NCBI GenBank assembly: GCA_946479925.1
Contig: CAMLHK010000001.1
Location: forward strand, 1-64,000
From: an uncultured Lactobacillus sp.
Lineage (GTDB): Bacteria; Bacillota; Bacilli; Lactobacillales; Lactobacillaceae
Direction: 5' to 3'
Length of the DNA stretch: 64,000 nt
The notes below the pieces were generated by a model. That model made no database searches. It was not told where the DNA came from and saw only the letters and a program-made list of their open reading frames with translations. Shown in pieces: positions 9,497 through 21,081 of the stretch; positions within the stretch are counted from its first letter, which is position 1, and each line of letters starts with the position of its first letter. The translations under genes and the position numbers were made by a program.

Positions 9497-9530
9497 AAAA
9501 GGCTATAGGTTTTACCTATAGCCTTTTCTT
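9497..9530. terminator. Bidirectional terminator after MupG paralogue B
   Basis: A 14-bp perfect stem (9497-9510 with 9514-9527) with a 3-base loop and T-rich tails on both strands. Confidence 0.88.
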
Positions 9531-9546
9531 TTGCAGAAAACTAGTT

Positions 9547-10656
9547 TTAGTTATTTTCTTCAAGTACAAATGTACTCCATGGTTCCACTAGATCAAGTAA
9601 ATCAAGATCATCCTTTCTCAAGTGGCCAACCAGATTACGCCTACCATCATTTTCAAATGGAGTTAAAACAATTTGTAACTCGCCCTTATAGCGAGGATAC
9701 TTGTCATTTACAACTACAACATCACCAAAATCAAAGGTAGACTTCTCATTATTATGAGCAGGAATGTCCTCATCGGAATAAACCACACGTGGCATTGTGT
9801 CACGTAATAAGTATTCAGAAGCGTCACCACGGTATAGATGTTTATCTTTTAAACAAATTGTTTGTTCAATTGGTAGAACACCTTCTTCAAAATCAATTCC
9901 TAAAACTGGAAATGGACTATTGAAGGCTTCAGCAGCTGCAGCAAGTTCTTCCTCACTAGCAAACGCATTACCAATGATAATGTCATCAATCATTTTGCTT
10001 AAGCGTAAGTGTGTCACTTGGCTAGCAATGTTTCTTTGACGATCGCTTTCCATTGTTGGTAAGCCTTCATGAACAGGCCATGGACCAAATTGCGCATTCT
10101 TTGAAGAAATAAATGCAGCGGTGTGTAAACCATACTCACGATATTTAAGTGAATATTCCATAAAAATGTCTTCACTCAAACCAGTATATTCCTGTGGATA
10201 GAAATTATGACACCCAATTAAGTTATCAGGCTCTGGATCATAAGACATAATGCTATCAAGGTAATTCGTACCACGACTCATATTAAGCTCAATCTTTAAT
10301 CCGTATGGATTATGAGTCATTGCTGCTTCTTCCATCCCGCTGAAGCCTTCGTCTAAACGCAGACCCCAAACGCCTAAGTCATGGAAAAAGACTAAATTAT
10401 TATAGTCAATGTTTAATTCCTTGAATAAGCCTGGATTAATATCAACAACGGTCGTAAAGCCTAACTTATTTGCATAAGCAACATCTTTTTTTAATTTAGC
10501 TAATAAATCTTCACCATCATCGCTCTTTAACTGCAATAGCGATGTAAAAATGCGCTTATAACCATATTTATGAGCCAAATCCATATACTTTTGATCTTGT
10601 TCAAAAGTACTTTGCTCTGGATAAAGTGATATACCTAATTGCTTCATAATTTTCAT
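9547..10656 (-). CDS. MupG-like protein (GH170, DUF871), paralogue B
   Basis: A 369-residue homologue of the adjacent 8379-9428 protein. It keeps the N-terminal RIFTSLL strand, GLRLDEGFSG, CHNFYP with TGLS, a GP..HEGLPTMESDRQRN segment and the C-terminal RYKGELQI motif. The family contains 6-phospho-N-acetylmuramidase MupG. It is the second gene of an operon, 17 bp after a CelB-type EIIC, which suggests that it hydrolyses the phospho-sugar imported by that permease. Two ATGs (10656 and 10647) flank the AAGGAG site awkwardly, with spacings of about 2 and 11, so the start could be either. The chemistry is inferred from family; no MurQ etherase is visible in the window. Confidence 0.8.
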   Translation of the reverse strand: MKIMKQLGISLYPEQSTFEQDQKYMDLAHKYGYKRIFTSLLQLKSDDGEDLLAKLKKDVAYANKLGFTTVVDINPGLFKELNIDYNNLVFFHDLGVWGLRLDEGFSGMEEAAMTHNPYGLKIELNMSRGTNYLDSIMSYDPEPDNLIGCHNFYPQEYTGLSEDIFMEYSLKYREYGLHTAAFISSKNAQFGPWPVHEGLPTMESDRQRNIASQVTHLRLSKMIDDIIIGNAFASEEELAAAAEAFNSPFPVLGIDFEEGVLPIEQTICLKDKHLYRGDASEYLLRDTMPRVVYSDEDIPAHNNEKSTFDFGDVVVVNDKYPRYKGELQIVLTPFENDGRRNLVGHLRKDDLDLLDLVEPWSTFVLEENN

Positions 10657-10673
10657 TACTCCTTAAACTAGGA

Positions 10674-12029
10674 CTATTCTGCTTCAGGTTTCATATTGTT
10701 AGCAGCGATAACGAATGGTACATAGATAAAGAAACCTATAACCATGTTAACAGCCTGTAACACAATTGAACGCCAATCCATTGTTCCTAAAAATGCGTTG
10801 AGGAATGGTGGCATTGCCCAAGTTATTTGTGCTCTAACTGGGTTAACCAAGCCAAATTTCAAAGCAGCATATGAAATTGAAACCATAACTAATGGTGCAA
10901 GAACAAACGGAATGAAGTAGATTGGATTCAAAACAACAGGCATACCGAACATTACAGGTTCGTTAATGTTGAAGATACCAGGAACTAACGAAACTTTTGC
11001 GACAGCACGTTGATCTTCACGTTTAGAGAAAATTAAGATTGCTAATAGCAATAGTAAAGTGGAGCCTGCACCACCGATCCAAACATAAAGGTCAAAATCT
11101 GTTCTTGTCCACATGTAAGGTAATGTTTTACCGTTGTGGTAGGCATTAACGTTAGCAATCAACGCAGTAGTCCAGATGCTTTCGGTAACAGGTGCAAGGA
11201 CGTTGGTACCGTGAATACCGAAGAACCAGAATAATTGAACCAAGAAAGTAATCAATAGTACTGACCAGTAACCTTGACTGACTTTCATCAAAGGCTCTTG
11301 AATTGTCTTTGAGATAAAGTCAATAACAGTTGTGTTGTTGAGTTGGAATAGATAGTTAATAATACCAACAACATACAAACCTGCTACAGCAGGAATAATT
11401 CCAGTAAATGCGTTAGAAACTGCTGGTGGAACACTAGCAGGCATCTTGATTGTAATATGTTTCTTCATCAACATGATGTACACGGCAATAGCAATACCGC
11501 CCATGATCATTACTGTGAAGAAACCGTAAGCACCAAAGTACTTGTTAAAGTTGAAGTAACCCCATGCACTAACGTTTTTACCAGCTACAGCTGCACCAGC
11601 ATCTGTGATGGCTTTAACATCTCCCTTTGTTAAAGCAGCTTTTAAATCAAGTGAGAAGCTCTGTGGCAGTCCCATGATAAAAGTACCTAAGGTAACTAAA
11701 CCACCAGCAATTGGTTCAACTTTGTATTGAACACACATTTGGTAACCAAATGTAAATGCAAATAGCAAACCTAGAACAGCTGTTGTACCTGTCCAGACTA
11801 AAGCATTAATGGCAATTAGCCATTGCATTGAGTTTACAAAGCCGGTCCAGCCGAATTGATTTGGTAGATCTCTTACTAACGCATTAATAACATTAGCTAC
11901 AGAACCTGCCATAATCAATGGCATGATAGAAATGAAAGCATCACGCAAGGCTACAAGCCAGCGAACCGAACCTATCTTTGCTGCAACGGGAACGACATGC
12001 TTATTTAACCAGTTAATTAAAGCATTCAT
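10674..12029 (-). CDS. PTS EIIC, lactose/cellobiose (CelB) family
   Basis: A 451-residue sugar permease with about ten membrane segments. Typical elements are QLFWFFGIHGTNV and the conserved loop NINEPVMFGMPVVLNP. There is no attached IIA or IIB domain. ATG follows AGGAGGAAATTAAA. It heads an operon with MupG paralogue B. The promoter region carries TATAAT and a cre-like site (12065-12094). In contrast to the MurP (EIIBC) transporter paired with MupG in staphylococci, this is a CelB-type EIIC, so the cargo could be a beta-linked disaccharide other than MurNAc-GlcNAc. Confidence 0.92.
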   Translation of the reverse strand: MNALINWLNKHVVPVAAKIGSVRWLVALRDAFISIMPLIMAGSVANVINALVRDLPNQFGWTGFVNSMQWLIAINALVWTGTTAVLGLLFAFTFGYQMCVQYKVEPIAGGLVTLGTFIMGLPQSFSLDLKAALTKGDVKAITDAGAAVAGKNVSAWGYFNFNKYFGAYGFFTVMIMGGIAIAVYIMLMKKHITIKMPASVPPAVSNAFTGIIPAVAGLYVVGIINYLFQLNNTTVIDFISKTIQEPLMKVSQGYWSVLLITFLVQLFWFFGIHGTNVLAPVTESIWTTALIANVNAYHNGKTLPYMWTRTDFDLYVWIGGAGSTLLLLLAILIFSKREDQRAVAKVSLVPGIFNINEPVMFGMPVVLNPIYFIPFVLAPLVMVSISYAALKFGLVNPVRAQITWAMPPFLNAFLGTMDWRSIVLQAVNMVIGFFIYVPFVIAANNMKPEAE

Positions 12030-12064
12030 TTTAATTTCCTCCTACTATTTTTAACTACACTTGT

Positions 12065-12094
12065 ATTATACCATATTAAATGAAATCGCTTTAG
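12065..12094 (-). promoter_or_regulatory. Promoter region with cre-like site for the EIIC-MupG operon
   Basis: On the minus strand a -10 TATAAT lies at 12065-12070. TGAAATCGCTTTAG at 12081-12094 matches the cre consensus except for its last two positions and overlaps the expected -35 zone, where no good hexamer is seen. Confidence 0.5.
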
Positions 12095-12296
12095 AAAAAG
12101 TGAAAAAAGCTCATTAAATAATAGTATTTTAATAGGAATAGCGTATAGTTTTATCTGGTATAACACTACAGTCTAGCTTTTAAAAACTAGACTACTAGCG
12201 AAGAAATAAAAATAAATAACACTCTTTTAGTCTGATATGTAGCTAGCTTAATTAAAATCAATTACACTAAAAGGTGAATTTGCATCGTAAGCAAAA

Positions 12297-12324
12297 AAAT
12301 GCCACCAATTACTTGGTGGCATTT
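12297..12324 (-). terminator. Terminator of the SLAP-protein gene
   Basis: A 12-bp perfect stem (12297-12308 with 12313-12324, AAATGCCACCAA/TTGGTGGCATTT), followed on the minus strand by a T run. Confidence 0.88.
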
Positions 12325-12340
12325 GATATAAATGCATTAA

Positions 12341-13909
12341 CTATTTGTTTGCAGTTGCGTAATCAGTAATGTTCAAAGTTTGTTGGAAACCATTTGCACC
12401 GGTGATTGTTAAAATAGTGTTGTTATTACTAAATTGAATTGCTGACTTGTCCACGCCATTTGCTGTAGCAGCAAGTTGAACAATTTGATCAGCTTCAGTA
12501 ATAGTTAAGTTATTTAAATCATTAACTGAAATTTTTTTGCCGTTAAGAGCGTTTTTAGCAGTAGTTATTTTGCTCAGAGTATCATTTACTTGTGCAACAG
12601 TTGAGATTGCAGTATTAACTTGTGTACCAGTTGCGATAGCTGCATCGTAGGAATCACGTAACGCCTTGGCTGATAATTTATATGCATCGCCTGCCTTAAC
12701 TGCTGCTGCTTCACCTAAAGCATCTTGTAATGATTTTTTATCTGCATCAGTAGCAGTAATAGCCTGGTTTTTAGCAATTTCTGGTGTGTTAATTGGCGTA
12801 AGCTTATGCCCACTTATAATATTAACATCGTCTTCCTTAATAAAGCCGTTTTTATCACTTTGTAACTTATAGAATAAAACGGCTTTACTTTCAGACTGAA
12901 CCCAAATATAGCGTAGTTCATTTACACGGGCAACATGTCCCTTAGCAAAGGTCTTTGTTGGTTGTGCAATGCCTTTTTCATCATAAACATTAGTATCACG
13001 TGCAATAGTAGCAAAAGTGGCATCTTGATCATCTGTTGGCTTCTCATTTGCAGGTTTTAATTGCTTACCAGTGATTACACCAACATTGCTCTTCTTAACC
13101 CATTGGTTTTCACCAGGATATTTACTATCACTAATGCGGTAGTACAATTTGCCATCAATATACTGGAGCTTATCAACTTGAATTTGCTGACCCTTCTTAA
13201 GTAAAGTCTTACTTGCATTCCCCTGGTCGTCGTAGATATATGCATTATGATTCAAAGTAATTACTGTAGGGTCATTTTGATTATCACTTGGTGTAATACT
13301 TTCATTAACTGGTTTCAGAGTTGCGCCGGCTAATTTGCCAACGTTAGCTGCCTTGATAAATTGGTTAGTTTGACCACTGATGCGATAGTAAAGCTTTTTA
13401 CCAATGTAAATTGCTTGATCAAAGGTAACAGTTTGGCCCTTCTTGATCTTCTTCTTGTCAGTCTTACCCTTAGCATCGTAAATGTAAGCATTGTGCTTAA
13501 TCTTAGCACTTGCAGTAGCAGTGGTTGCGTTAGCTTTAGTAACCTTTTTACCATCAACGTAGCCAACATTAGCTGCCTTAACGAAAGCACCACCACCAAT
13601 ATCGTAAAATTCAATACCACCAATAGTTACTTTAGATGCGTATTTTAAGGTATAGCCTTTACCAATGGTCGTGTTTTTCTCACTGCCCATATAAGTCTTT
13701 AGACGCTTGCCATCCTTATCATATACGTAAGAATTGTGACTTAATTTAATTGTGCCTTTTTTTGAAGCATTTTTCTTGGTAGAAGAAGTCTTCTTTGCTG
13801 TTGATTTATGAGCTGCTTGCACTACTGCAGTTTGACTCGCACTCAATACTGGACTAACACCAATAAGTGAAGCTGCTGATACCACCATTAATTTATGACT
13901 TAGTTTCAT
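12341..13909 (-). CDS. Secreted SLAP-domain surface protein
   Basis: A 522-residue exported protein. The signal peptide spans about residues 1-32 (basic start, hydrophobic core, then ASQTAVVQA), followed by a Lys/Ser/Thr-rich linker. Four SLAP-like (bacterial surface-layer, PF03217-type) repeats start with KLSHNSYVYD, KIKHNAYIYD, TLNHNAYIYD and IARDTNVYD near residues 54, 136, 216 and 300; the first three are most alike. The last ~140 residues are Ala/Thr-rich and predicted helical, with no known domain recognised. SLAP domains bind the lactobacillar cell wall (teichoic or other wall polymers), so this is likely an S-layer-associated protein. It is a single gene with its own terminator. Confidence 0.85.
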   Translation of the reverse strand: MKLSHKLMVVSAASLIGVSPVLSASQTAVVQAAHKSTAKKTSSTKKNASKKGTIKLSHNSYVYDKDGKRLKTYMGSEKNTTIGKGYTLKYASKVTIGGIEFYDIGGGAFVKAANVGYVDGKKVTKANATTATASAKIKHNAYIYDAKGKTDKKKIKKGQTVTFDQAIYIGKKLYYRISGQTNQFIKAANVGKLAGATLKPVNESITPSDNQNDPTVITLNHNAYIYDDQGNASKTLLKKGQQIQVDKLQYIDGKLYYRISDSKYPGENQWVKKSNVGVITGKQLKPANEKPTDDQDATFATIARDTNVYDEKGIAQPTKTFAKGHVARVNELRYIWVQSESKAVLFYKLQSDKNGFIKEDDVNIISGHKLTPINTPEIAKNQAITATDADKKSLQDALGEAAAVKAGDAYKLSAKALRDSYDAAIATGTQVNTAISTVAQVNDTLSKITTAKNALNGKKISVNDLNNLTITEADQIVQLAATANGVDKSAIQFSNNNTILTITGANGFQQTLNITDYATANK

Positions 13910-14064
13910 TTATCTATTACACCTCATTAAAAAACTATTTCAATGATATTTATTGTATACCAAAAATGCAATTAAACCAATTAAGATGGTAATATCTTAC
14001 CTTTTCTTAATACTATTTAATTACAGTTGTGTTGTTTTCTAAATTTTAATTCTGAAAGACAGAT

Positions 14065-15450
14065 TTATTCCCAATTTTCATCTTTTGATAATGGTAGTTT
14101 GTGCCAATAGTCAGGCTTATTCACCTGACGTCCACGTGCGATTGCCATATCATATTTGTTTACATCCTTGGTAATAGTTGAGTCAGCAGCAACAAATGCG
14201 TGATCTGAAATATTTACCGGTGCAATTAAAGTAGCTCCTGAGCCAATGAAAGCACGATCGCCGACATTAATATGATCCTTTTTAATACCATCATAATTAG
14301 CAAAAATGGTACCACAGCCGACATTAATATCTTTACCTAAAGTTGCATCCCCAACATAAGTCAAGTGACCAACCTTTGAGTTTTCGCCGATTTCGGCATT
14401 CTTAACTTCAACAAAGTTACCGATATGTGCACCCTTCTTAATGATTGAATTAGGCCGCAGATGTGAATTTGGTCCAATATCAGTGTTTTCAAACATTTGT
14501 GAGTTCTCAATTGTTGATGAGGTGACTGTTACATGGTCGCCGATCGTTGAATCAACAATTCGTGAGCCAGAAGTAATCAAGCAATCACTGCCAATTTCTG
14601 TCTTGCCCTTAATGACAACATTGCCTTCAATAACTGTATCCGAACCAATTTTCACGTCTGAATCAATATAAGCTGTATCAGGATCAATAAAGGTAACGCC
14701 ATTGCACATGTGCTTTTCATTAATCCGCTTTTGCATGATTTTACTTGCTTGCGCGAGCGCAACACGGTCGTTAACACCGATACTCTCACTAAAATCACGC
14801 ATGCGATATGCGCCAATTCGTTGACCTTCATTGCGCAAAATCTCCAATACGTCAGTCAGATAATATTCACCTTGTGCATTTTGATTATTAACATGTTTCA
14901 GGGCTTCAAACAACAACTTATTATCAAAGCAAAAAACACCTGTGTTGATTTCTTTGATCTTTAGTTCTTCAGGACTACCGTCTTTTTGTTCAACAATTCT
15001 TAAGACGTTATCTTGATCATCACGGATAATTCTACCGTAACCGTATGGGCTAGGTGCTTGCGCAGTTAAAACAGTAGCTGCATTGCCCTTAGTTTGATGG
15101 TAGTCAAACAACTTTTTAAAGGTCTCACTGGTAAACAGTGGTGTATCACCAGTAATAACTAGCGTGGCACCATCTTTTCCTGCTAACTCCTTTTCGGCAG
15201 TTAAAACGGCGTCACCTGTTCCCAGCTGCTTTTTCTGCAGTGCAAATTCTGATTTTCCAGCTAAGACCTTTTCAACATCTTCTGCACCTGTGCCAACAAC
15301 AGTCACAATTTTGTCTGGTTCGATTCCCTGTGCAGCTTCAACAACGTGTTCAACCATTGTTTTTCCACACACTTGATGTAAAACCTTGTATAGCTGAGAT
15401 TTCATTCTCGTGCCCTTACCAGCAGCAAGGACAACAACAAATTTTTTCAT
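14065..15450 (-). CDS. glmU: Bifunctional UDP-GlcNAc pyrophosphorylase / GlcN-1-P acetyltransferase
   Basis: A 461-residue enzyme making UDP-GlcNAc, the precursor of peptidoglycan and wall polymers. The N-terminal nucleotidyltransferase has [11 protein letters not shown] (residues 8-18) and the [11 protein letters not shown] uridine-binding segment. The C-terminal left-handed beta-helix has isoleucine-patch hexapeptide repeats from about residue 255 and the catalytic region [17 protein letters not shown]. The length is normal. The order purR-glmU is conserved in Firmicutes and lies 50 bp downstream of purR on the same strand. Confidence 0.97.
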   Translation of the reverse strand: MKKFVVVLAAGKGTRMKSQLYKVLHQVCGKTMVEHVVEAAQGIEPDKIVTVVGTGAEDVEKVLAGKSEFALQKKQLGTGDAVLTAEKELAGKDGATLVITGDTPLFTSETFKKLFDYHQTKGNAATVLTAQAPSPYGYGRIIRDDQDNVLRIVEQKDGSPEELKIKEINTGVFCFDNKLLFEALKHVNNQNAQGEYYLTDVLEILRNEGQRIGAYRMRDFSESIGVNDRVALAQASKIMQKRINEKHMCNGVTFIDPDTAYIDSDVKIGSDTVIEGNVVIKGKTEIGSDCLITSGSRIVDSTIGDHVTVTSSTIENSQMFENTDIGPNSHLRPNSIIKKGAHIGNFVEVKNAEIGENSKVGHLTYVGDATLGKDINVGCGTIFANYDGIKKDHINVGDRAFIGSGATLIAPVNISDHAFVAADSTITKDVNKYDMAIARGRQVNKPDYWHKLPLSKDENWE

Positions 15451-15500
15451 TATTTTTAGCCTCTTCTAATTTTTGATTTTGCCCACTTTTATTATTTCAA

Positions 15501-16331
15501 CTAAAAGCGATCATAATCGGTATGTGCGACTATGGTTCCCGGCTCAGCAATAATGACTTTCTTTTTACCGTCTACACGCTTAATTTTAACTAATGAAAGG
15601 TGCCCTTCAATTAGCTTTTCATCTTCAAAATCAGCTTCACATAAAACGCAGATACCAGCAATATTGCTATCGAATTCTCTAACTAGTTGCTGCATACCGG
15701 TCAAAGTACCACCGGCCATCATAAAGTCGTCTACTAACAAAACATTAGAGTGTTCATTTAAAACCCTTGTAGGTAATTCCATCTTAGACACACGATCAAG
15801 CGAAGAAGAGATGTAATTAACAGAAACCGTTGCGCCTTCCGTCACCTTTGAACGTTTGCGTGCAATAATAAATGGTACGTTTAAATAGCGCGCAACAGCT
15901 TGAGCTAGTGAAATACCCTTAGTTTCAATTGTCATTACCACGTCAATTTTAGAATATGCATAACGTGTGGCAATCAGCTTACCAATTTTTTCAAGGTCTT
16001 GCGGATTTCCTAAAATATCAGAAAGATAAACAAAGCCGCCCGCTAATATCCGATCCGGGTCCTCAATTCTTGCAGCTAAATCAGTTAAATAATTTTGCGC
16101 ATGTTTTTTACCCCAAAAAGGAACGTAACGGACACCTCCTGAAGCACCCGCAACAGTTTCTAAGATACCATCCTGATTATTAGCTAAAGTATGTTTTAAA
16201 ATTGCCAAATCTTCTGAAATAGATGACTTAGCAGCTCCATAACGTTTAGCAAAAAATGGTAATGGTATCAAGTCATGTGGGCGTTCCATTAAATATTTAG
16301 TCATATCAACTAATCTCTCTGAACGTTTCAT
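15501..16331 (-). CDS. purR: Purine operon repressor PurR
   Basis: A 276-residue regulator of the Bacillus PurR type. It has an N-terminal winged helix (RSERLVDMTKYLMERP start, DNA-binding helices to about residue 70) and a C-terminal phosphoribosyltransferase-like domain with the PRPP loop VLLVDDFMMAGGT near residue 200. PRPP is the known effector for this family. ATG follows GAGAGGGG. It lies upstream of glmU in the same orientation. The nucleoside operon and prs elsewhere in the window are plausible targets, although no PurBox was recognised there. Confidence 0.95.
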   Translation of the reverse strand: MKRSERLVDMTKYLMERPHDLIPLPFFAKRYGAAKSSISEDLAILKHTLANNQDGILETVAGASGGVRYVPFWGKKHAQNYLTDLAARIEDPDRILAGGFVYLSDILGNPQDLEKIGKLIATRYAYSKIDVVMTIETKGISLAQAVARYLNVPFIIARKRSKVTEGATVSVNYISSSLDRVSKMELPTRVLNEHSNVLLVDDFMMAGGTLTGMQQLVREFDSNIAGICVLCEADFEDEKLIEGHLSLVKIKRVDGKKKVIIAEPGTIVAHTDYDRF

Positions 16332-16455
16332 AAAATCCCCTCTCTAATGTTTGTCTTTTGCCTGCTTCTACTATACACTGAACGACAAAAAAAGACACTA
16401 ACATTTTACAAAATGTTAATGCCAAAAAGTATGATCTTTTTATTTTTAATCTAGC

Positions 16456-16701
16456 TTATTCAGCCGCATCATCAAATTTTAATGTAATATTTTTGGTTAA
16501 CAAATCCGTGTAGCTATATGAAACATGTTCAAAGTTATTTTGGTCCTGATCCAAATCAACAACGAAAACAGCTGGGAATGTTTCCTTCAGGACCCCGCGT
16601 CTTTTGGTAACTTTCTTACGTCCTGCTCTTGCAACCACAGTCAAAGAATCACCCAAATGTGAATCTAATTTCTGCTTAATAGTAGTAATAGATGTTGGCA
16701 C
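16456..16701 (-). CDS. veg: Veg family protein
   Basis: A small protein (81 residues) of the Veg family, linked in Bacillus subtilis to biofilm control. The conserved segments IKQKLDSHLGDSL and VVARAGRKKVTKRRG are clear. The open frame begins at a TTG (16710) directly abutting the ribosome site; the GTG at 16701, nine bases after AAGGAG, gives the usual MPTSI start and is preferred. A near-consensus promoter lies just upstream (16726-16754), consistent with the strong expression of veg in other Firmicutes. Confidence 0.93.
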   Translation of the reverse strand: MPTSITTIKQKLDSHLGDSLTVVARAGRKKVTKRRGVLKETFPAVFVVDLDQDQNNFEHVSYSYTDLLTKNITLKFDDAAE

Positions 16702-16725
16702 TGTTAACAACTCCTTTGGAGCTCT

Positions 16726-16754
16726 ATTTTACTACAATATTATCATTTTTTCAA
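16726..16754 (-). promoter_or_regulatory. SigA promoter of veg
   Basis: On the minus strand, -35 TTGAAA (16749-16754), a 17-bp spacer and -10 TAAAAT (16726-16731) lie between ksgA and veg. Confidence 0.7.
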
Positions 16755-16783
16755 TTCTTTTTAAGTGCTAGCCCAGAAGCTTT

Positions 16784-17674
16784 TCATGATTTTTGCGGTG
16801 AAATCGCGGCTGCAATCTGGATGAACTGCTTGATTGTGAGCTGTTCCGGTCTAATACGTGGATCCACTCCTAAAGAATCTATCAACTGCTTTCGTTGATC
16901 AGGATCTGGTACTAAATTCTTTAAATTATTATTTAAAGTTTTACGCCTTTGACTGAAACACATTTTCACTACCCAATTAAAGTGTTTCGGATCACCAACA
17001 TCCATCTGTTCTGTCAAAGGAGTCAAAACAACTACACTTGAGTCAACCTTAGGGCGCGGAATAAATGAACTGCTTTTTACGTTTAGCGCAAGTTTGACTG
17101 TCATTTGCGTTTGAACCGCAATTGTCAAAGGACCATAAGCTTTACTATTTGGCTGAGCGTCTAACCGTTCAGCCACTTCTTCTTGCATCATTAGAGTTAA
17201 ACTAGTGAAATTTAAGTTTGCTTGATTCAAAAAGAAAATAATTGGAGTTGTAATATAGTATGGTAAATTGGCTACAACCTTAATTGGTTTATTTACATCA
17301 AGAAAATCTTCAAAATCTGCCGGAAAGTCTGCCTTTAAAATGTCCTTCATCATTAATTTAAAGCGGTCATCAAGTGGGACACCATCTATTTTAGCAGGGA
17401 GTTCACTATGTAAAATTTCCGGTAAACTCTCATCAACTTCGTAGGCAAAGACCTTTGCACCAGCAAGCAAGAGCTGCTCCGTCAACGAACCAATTCCTGG
17501 TCCAATTTCAATCACCTGATCACCGGGTTGAATTCCAGCTGCCTGAACAATCCCCTTAATTGCATCTAGATCAACTAAAAAGTTTTGTCCTAGGTTCTTC
17601 TTCGCCTTAACAAAGTAGCGATTAATAATTGCTTGAGTCCGAACCGCGGAACCAATTGGAATTTCGTTATTCAT
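16784..17674 (-). CDS. ksgA: 16S rRNA dimethyladenosine transferase
   Basis: A 296-residue SAM-dependent RNA methyltransferase that dimethylates two adjacent adenosines near the 3' end of 16S rRNA. Visible motifs are the [10 protein letters not shown] start, motif [12 protein letters not shown], and motif [12 protein letters not shown]. The frame is open to 17761, but those extra residues lie inside rnmV; ATG 17674 follows AAGGAGG by six bases and gives a standard N-terminus. It overlaps the end of rnmV by 8 bp, implying translational coupling. Confidence 0.97.
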   Translation of the reverse strand: MNNEIPIGSAVRTQAIINRYFVKAKKNLGQNFLVDLDAIKGIVQAAGIQPGDQVIEIGPGIGSLTEQLLLAGAKVFAYEVDESLPEILHSELPAKIDGVPLDDRFKLMMKDILKADFPADFEDFLDVNKPIKVVANLPYYITTPIIFFLNQANLNFTSLTLMMQEEVAERLDAQPNSKAYGPLTIAVQTQMTVKLALNVKSSSFIPRPKVDSSVVVLTPLTEQMDVGDPKHFNWVVKMCFSQRRKTLNNNLKNLVPDPDQRKQLIDSLGVDPRIRPEQLTIKQFIQIAAAISPQKS

Positions 17675-18239
17675 TTTTTGCCTCCTTAACGGCCTGCTCA
17701 AGTTGCTTAAGCGTAATACCAAATGTGCATAACCGGTTGTAAAACTGTTTTGCGTTGCCATAACCGATACGCAAGCTAATTCCTACTTGCTCACGTAATT
17801 TACGCGAATTGGGTCCGCTTGATAAACCCAGTTTTTGGTAAGCTTGTTTGCTAATATCACTAGAAGGTGCTTGCTGTTCGTGTAAGTCGCTCAAAGCCTT
17901 AACAAGTGCCTGCTTTGATGCGTGCTCAACTCCCAGTGAATTGCCTTTTCCTTTTTTATGAGGATCGCCCTCTTTGCGTGTGATAAAAGCCTGTTTGGCA
18001 TTAGGGACCGCCTCAGTAACTAATCTGCGGATTCTCTCACCATTAAGATCTGGATCAGTTAAGACAATTATTTCACGTTTTTTCGCCAATTCTTTTAATT
18101 CAGTCAAGACCACCGGTGGCACATCAGAACCATTGGTTTCGATTGTCTCGATGCCAGGAAAAAACTGTTTTAGGCGGATCGTATCATCTTTACCTTCTAC
18201 CACTACAACGGCATTAAATTGTTTTTTAGTTAAGACCAT
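17667..18239 (-). CDS. rnmV: Ribonuclease M5
   Basis: A 190-residue TOPRIM-domain endonuclease that matures 5S rRNA. The TOPRIM glutamate is in [12 protein letters not shown] and the acidic pair is in [11 protein letters not shown]. Its length is typical. It overlaps tatD by 14 bp upstream and ksgA by 8 bp downstream, so it belongs to the tatD-rnmV-ksgA translationally coupled block. Confidence 0.95.
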   Translation of the reverse strand: MVLTKKQFNAVVVVEGKDDTIRLKQFFPGIETIETNGSDVPPVVLTELKELAKKREIIVLTDPDLNGERIRRLVTEAVPNAKQAFITRKEGDPHKKGKGNSLGVEHASKQALVKALSDLHEQQAPSSDISKQAYQKLGLSSGPNSRKLREQVGISLRIGYGNAKQFYNRLCTFGITLKQLEQAVKEAKNE

Positions 18240-18992
18240 ATACCCTCATCGTATTTTCATAAGTTGCCTTGGCAACTTCTTCTAACGGAATGTCTTTCAA
18301 TTCAGCAATTGCTCTTGCAACGTAATAAACATTGCCAGGTTCATTTTGCTTACCGCGATATGGTTTAGGAGTTAAAAATGGTGCGTCCGTTTCAACTAGT
18401 AGCCGATCCATTGGCGTCTTCTTAGCGGCTTCATGAACCTCGGTTGCTTTGGTGAAAGAAACAACACCAGAATATGAAAAGCAGACGTTTAAATCTAAAA
18501 ACTTTTCAAGCCAAGAAACATCACCGTTAAAACTATGCAAAACTGCCCCGTATTCTAGATTACTGTTCTTCAAAATGTCATAGCAATCGGCAAAGGCATC
18601 CCTTGTGTGAATGTCTACGGGCATTTTCAATTCATGTGCAACCTCAATCTGGCGTGCAAATACTTCGCGCTGCTGTTCACGCGGAGATTCATCCCAGTAA
18701 TAATCAAGGCCGATTTCTCCAACTGCAACAACACCAGGTATTTGCAGTTGTTCAATTAACTCATCTTCAGCCTTTTGGTCGTAATCTTTAGCAACATCGG
18801 GACAGTACCCAACCATTGCATAAACCTGCTCAAATCGCTGACTAAGCTCAATTGCACCCCGATTAAACTCTGGATCTTGACCAACACAAATCATTTTATT
18901 AACAGCTAATTGGCGTGCGCGATCAAGATAAAATTCTTCTTTACCTTGGAAAGGCCCATCTTGCAAGTGCGTATGATTATCAATTAATTCCA

Positions 18993-18993
<1 letters not shown>
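18226..18993 (-). CDS. tatD: TatD family metal-dependent deoxyribonuclease
   Basis: A 255-residue TIM-barrel hydrolase of the TatD/YcfH/YabD family. Metal ligands are visible: HTH (H7, H9), Glu in GEIGLDYY, His in DIHTRDA, His in LHSFNGD, and Asp in VETDAPFL. Members have 3'-5' exonuclease activity; the physiological role here is unproven. Its ATG shares one base with the stop of metG (TAATG), indicating coupled translation. Confidence 0.94.
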
Positions 18994-20981
<1,988 letters not shown>

Positions 20982-21022
20982 TTAAGATTCGTTTAATTTC
21001 ATTATATTATACTACATCAATA

Positions 21023-21056
21023 AAAAAGAGAATTCCTCACGGAGTTCCCTTTTTTA
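21023..21056. terminator. Terminator after the Mg2+ ATPase gene
   Basis: An imperfect stem (about 21023-21035 with 21041-21056) flanked by A6 and T6 runs lies between the ATPase stop and the metG promoter region. Confidence 0.75.
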
Positions 21057-21081
21057 AGATATATTATAAAGATCTGCCTAT

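Larger units (their letters stand above)
12030..12340. other. Intergenic region between SLAP gene and EIIC operon
   Basis: It holds the EIIC promoter with its cre-like site at the left end and the SLAP-gene terminator at 12297-12324. In the A/T-rich stretch from about 12110 to 12290 I see no gene or recognisable RNA. Confidence 0.5.
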
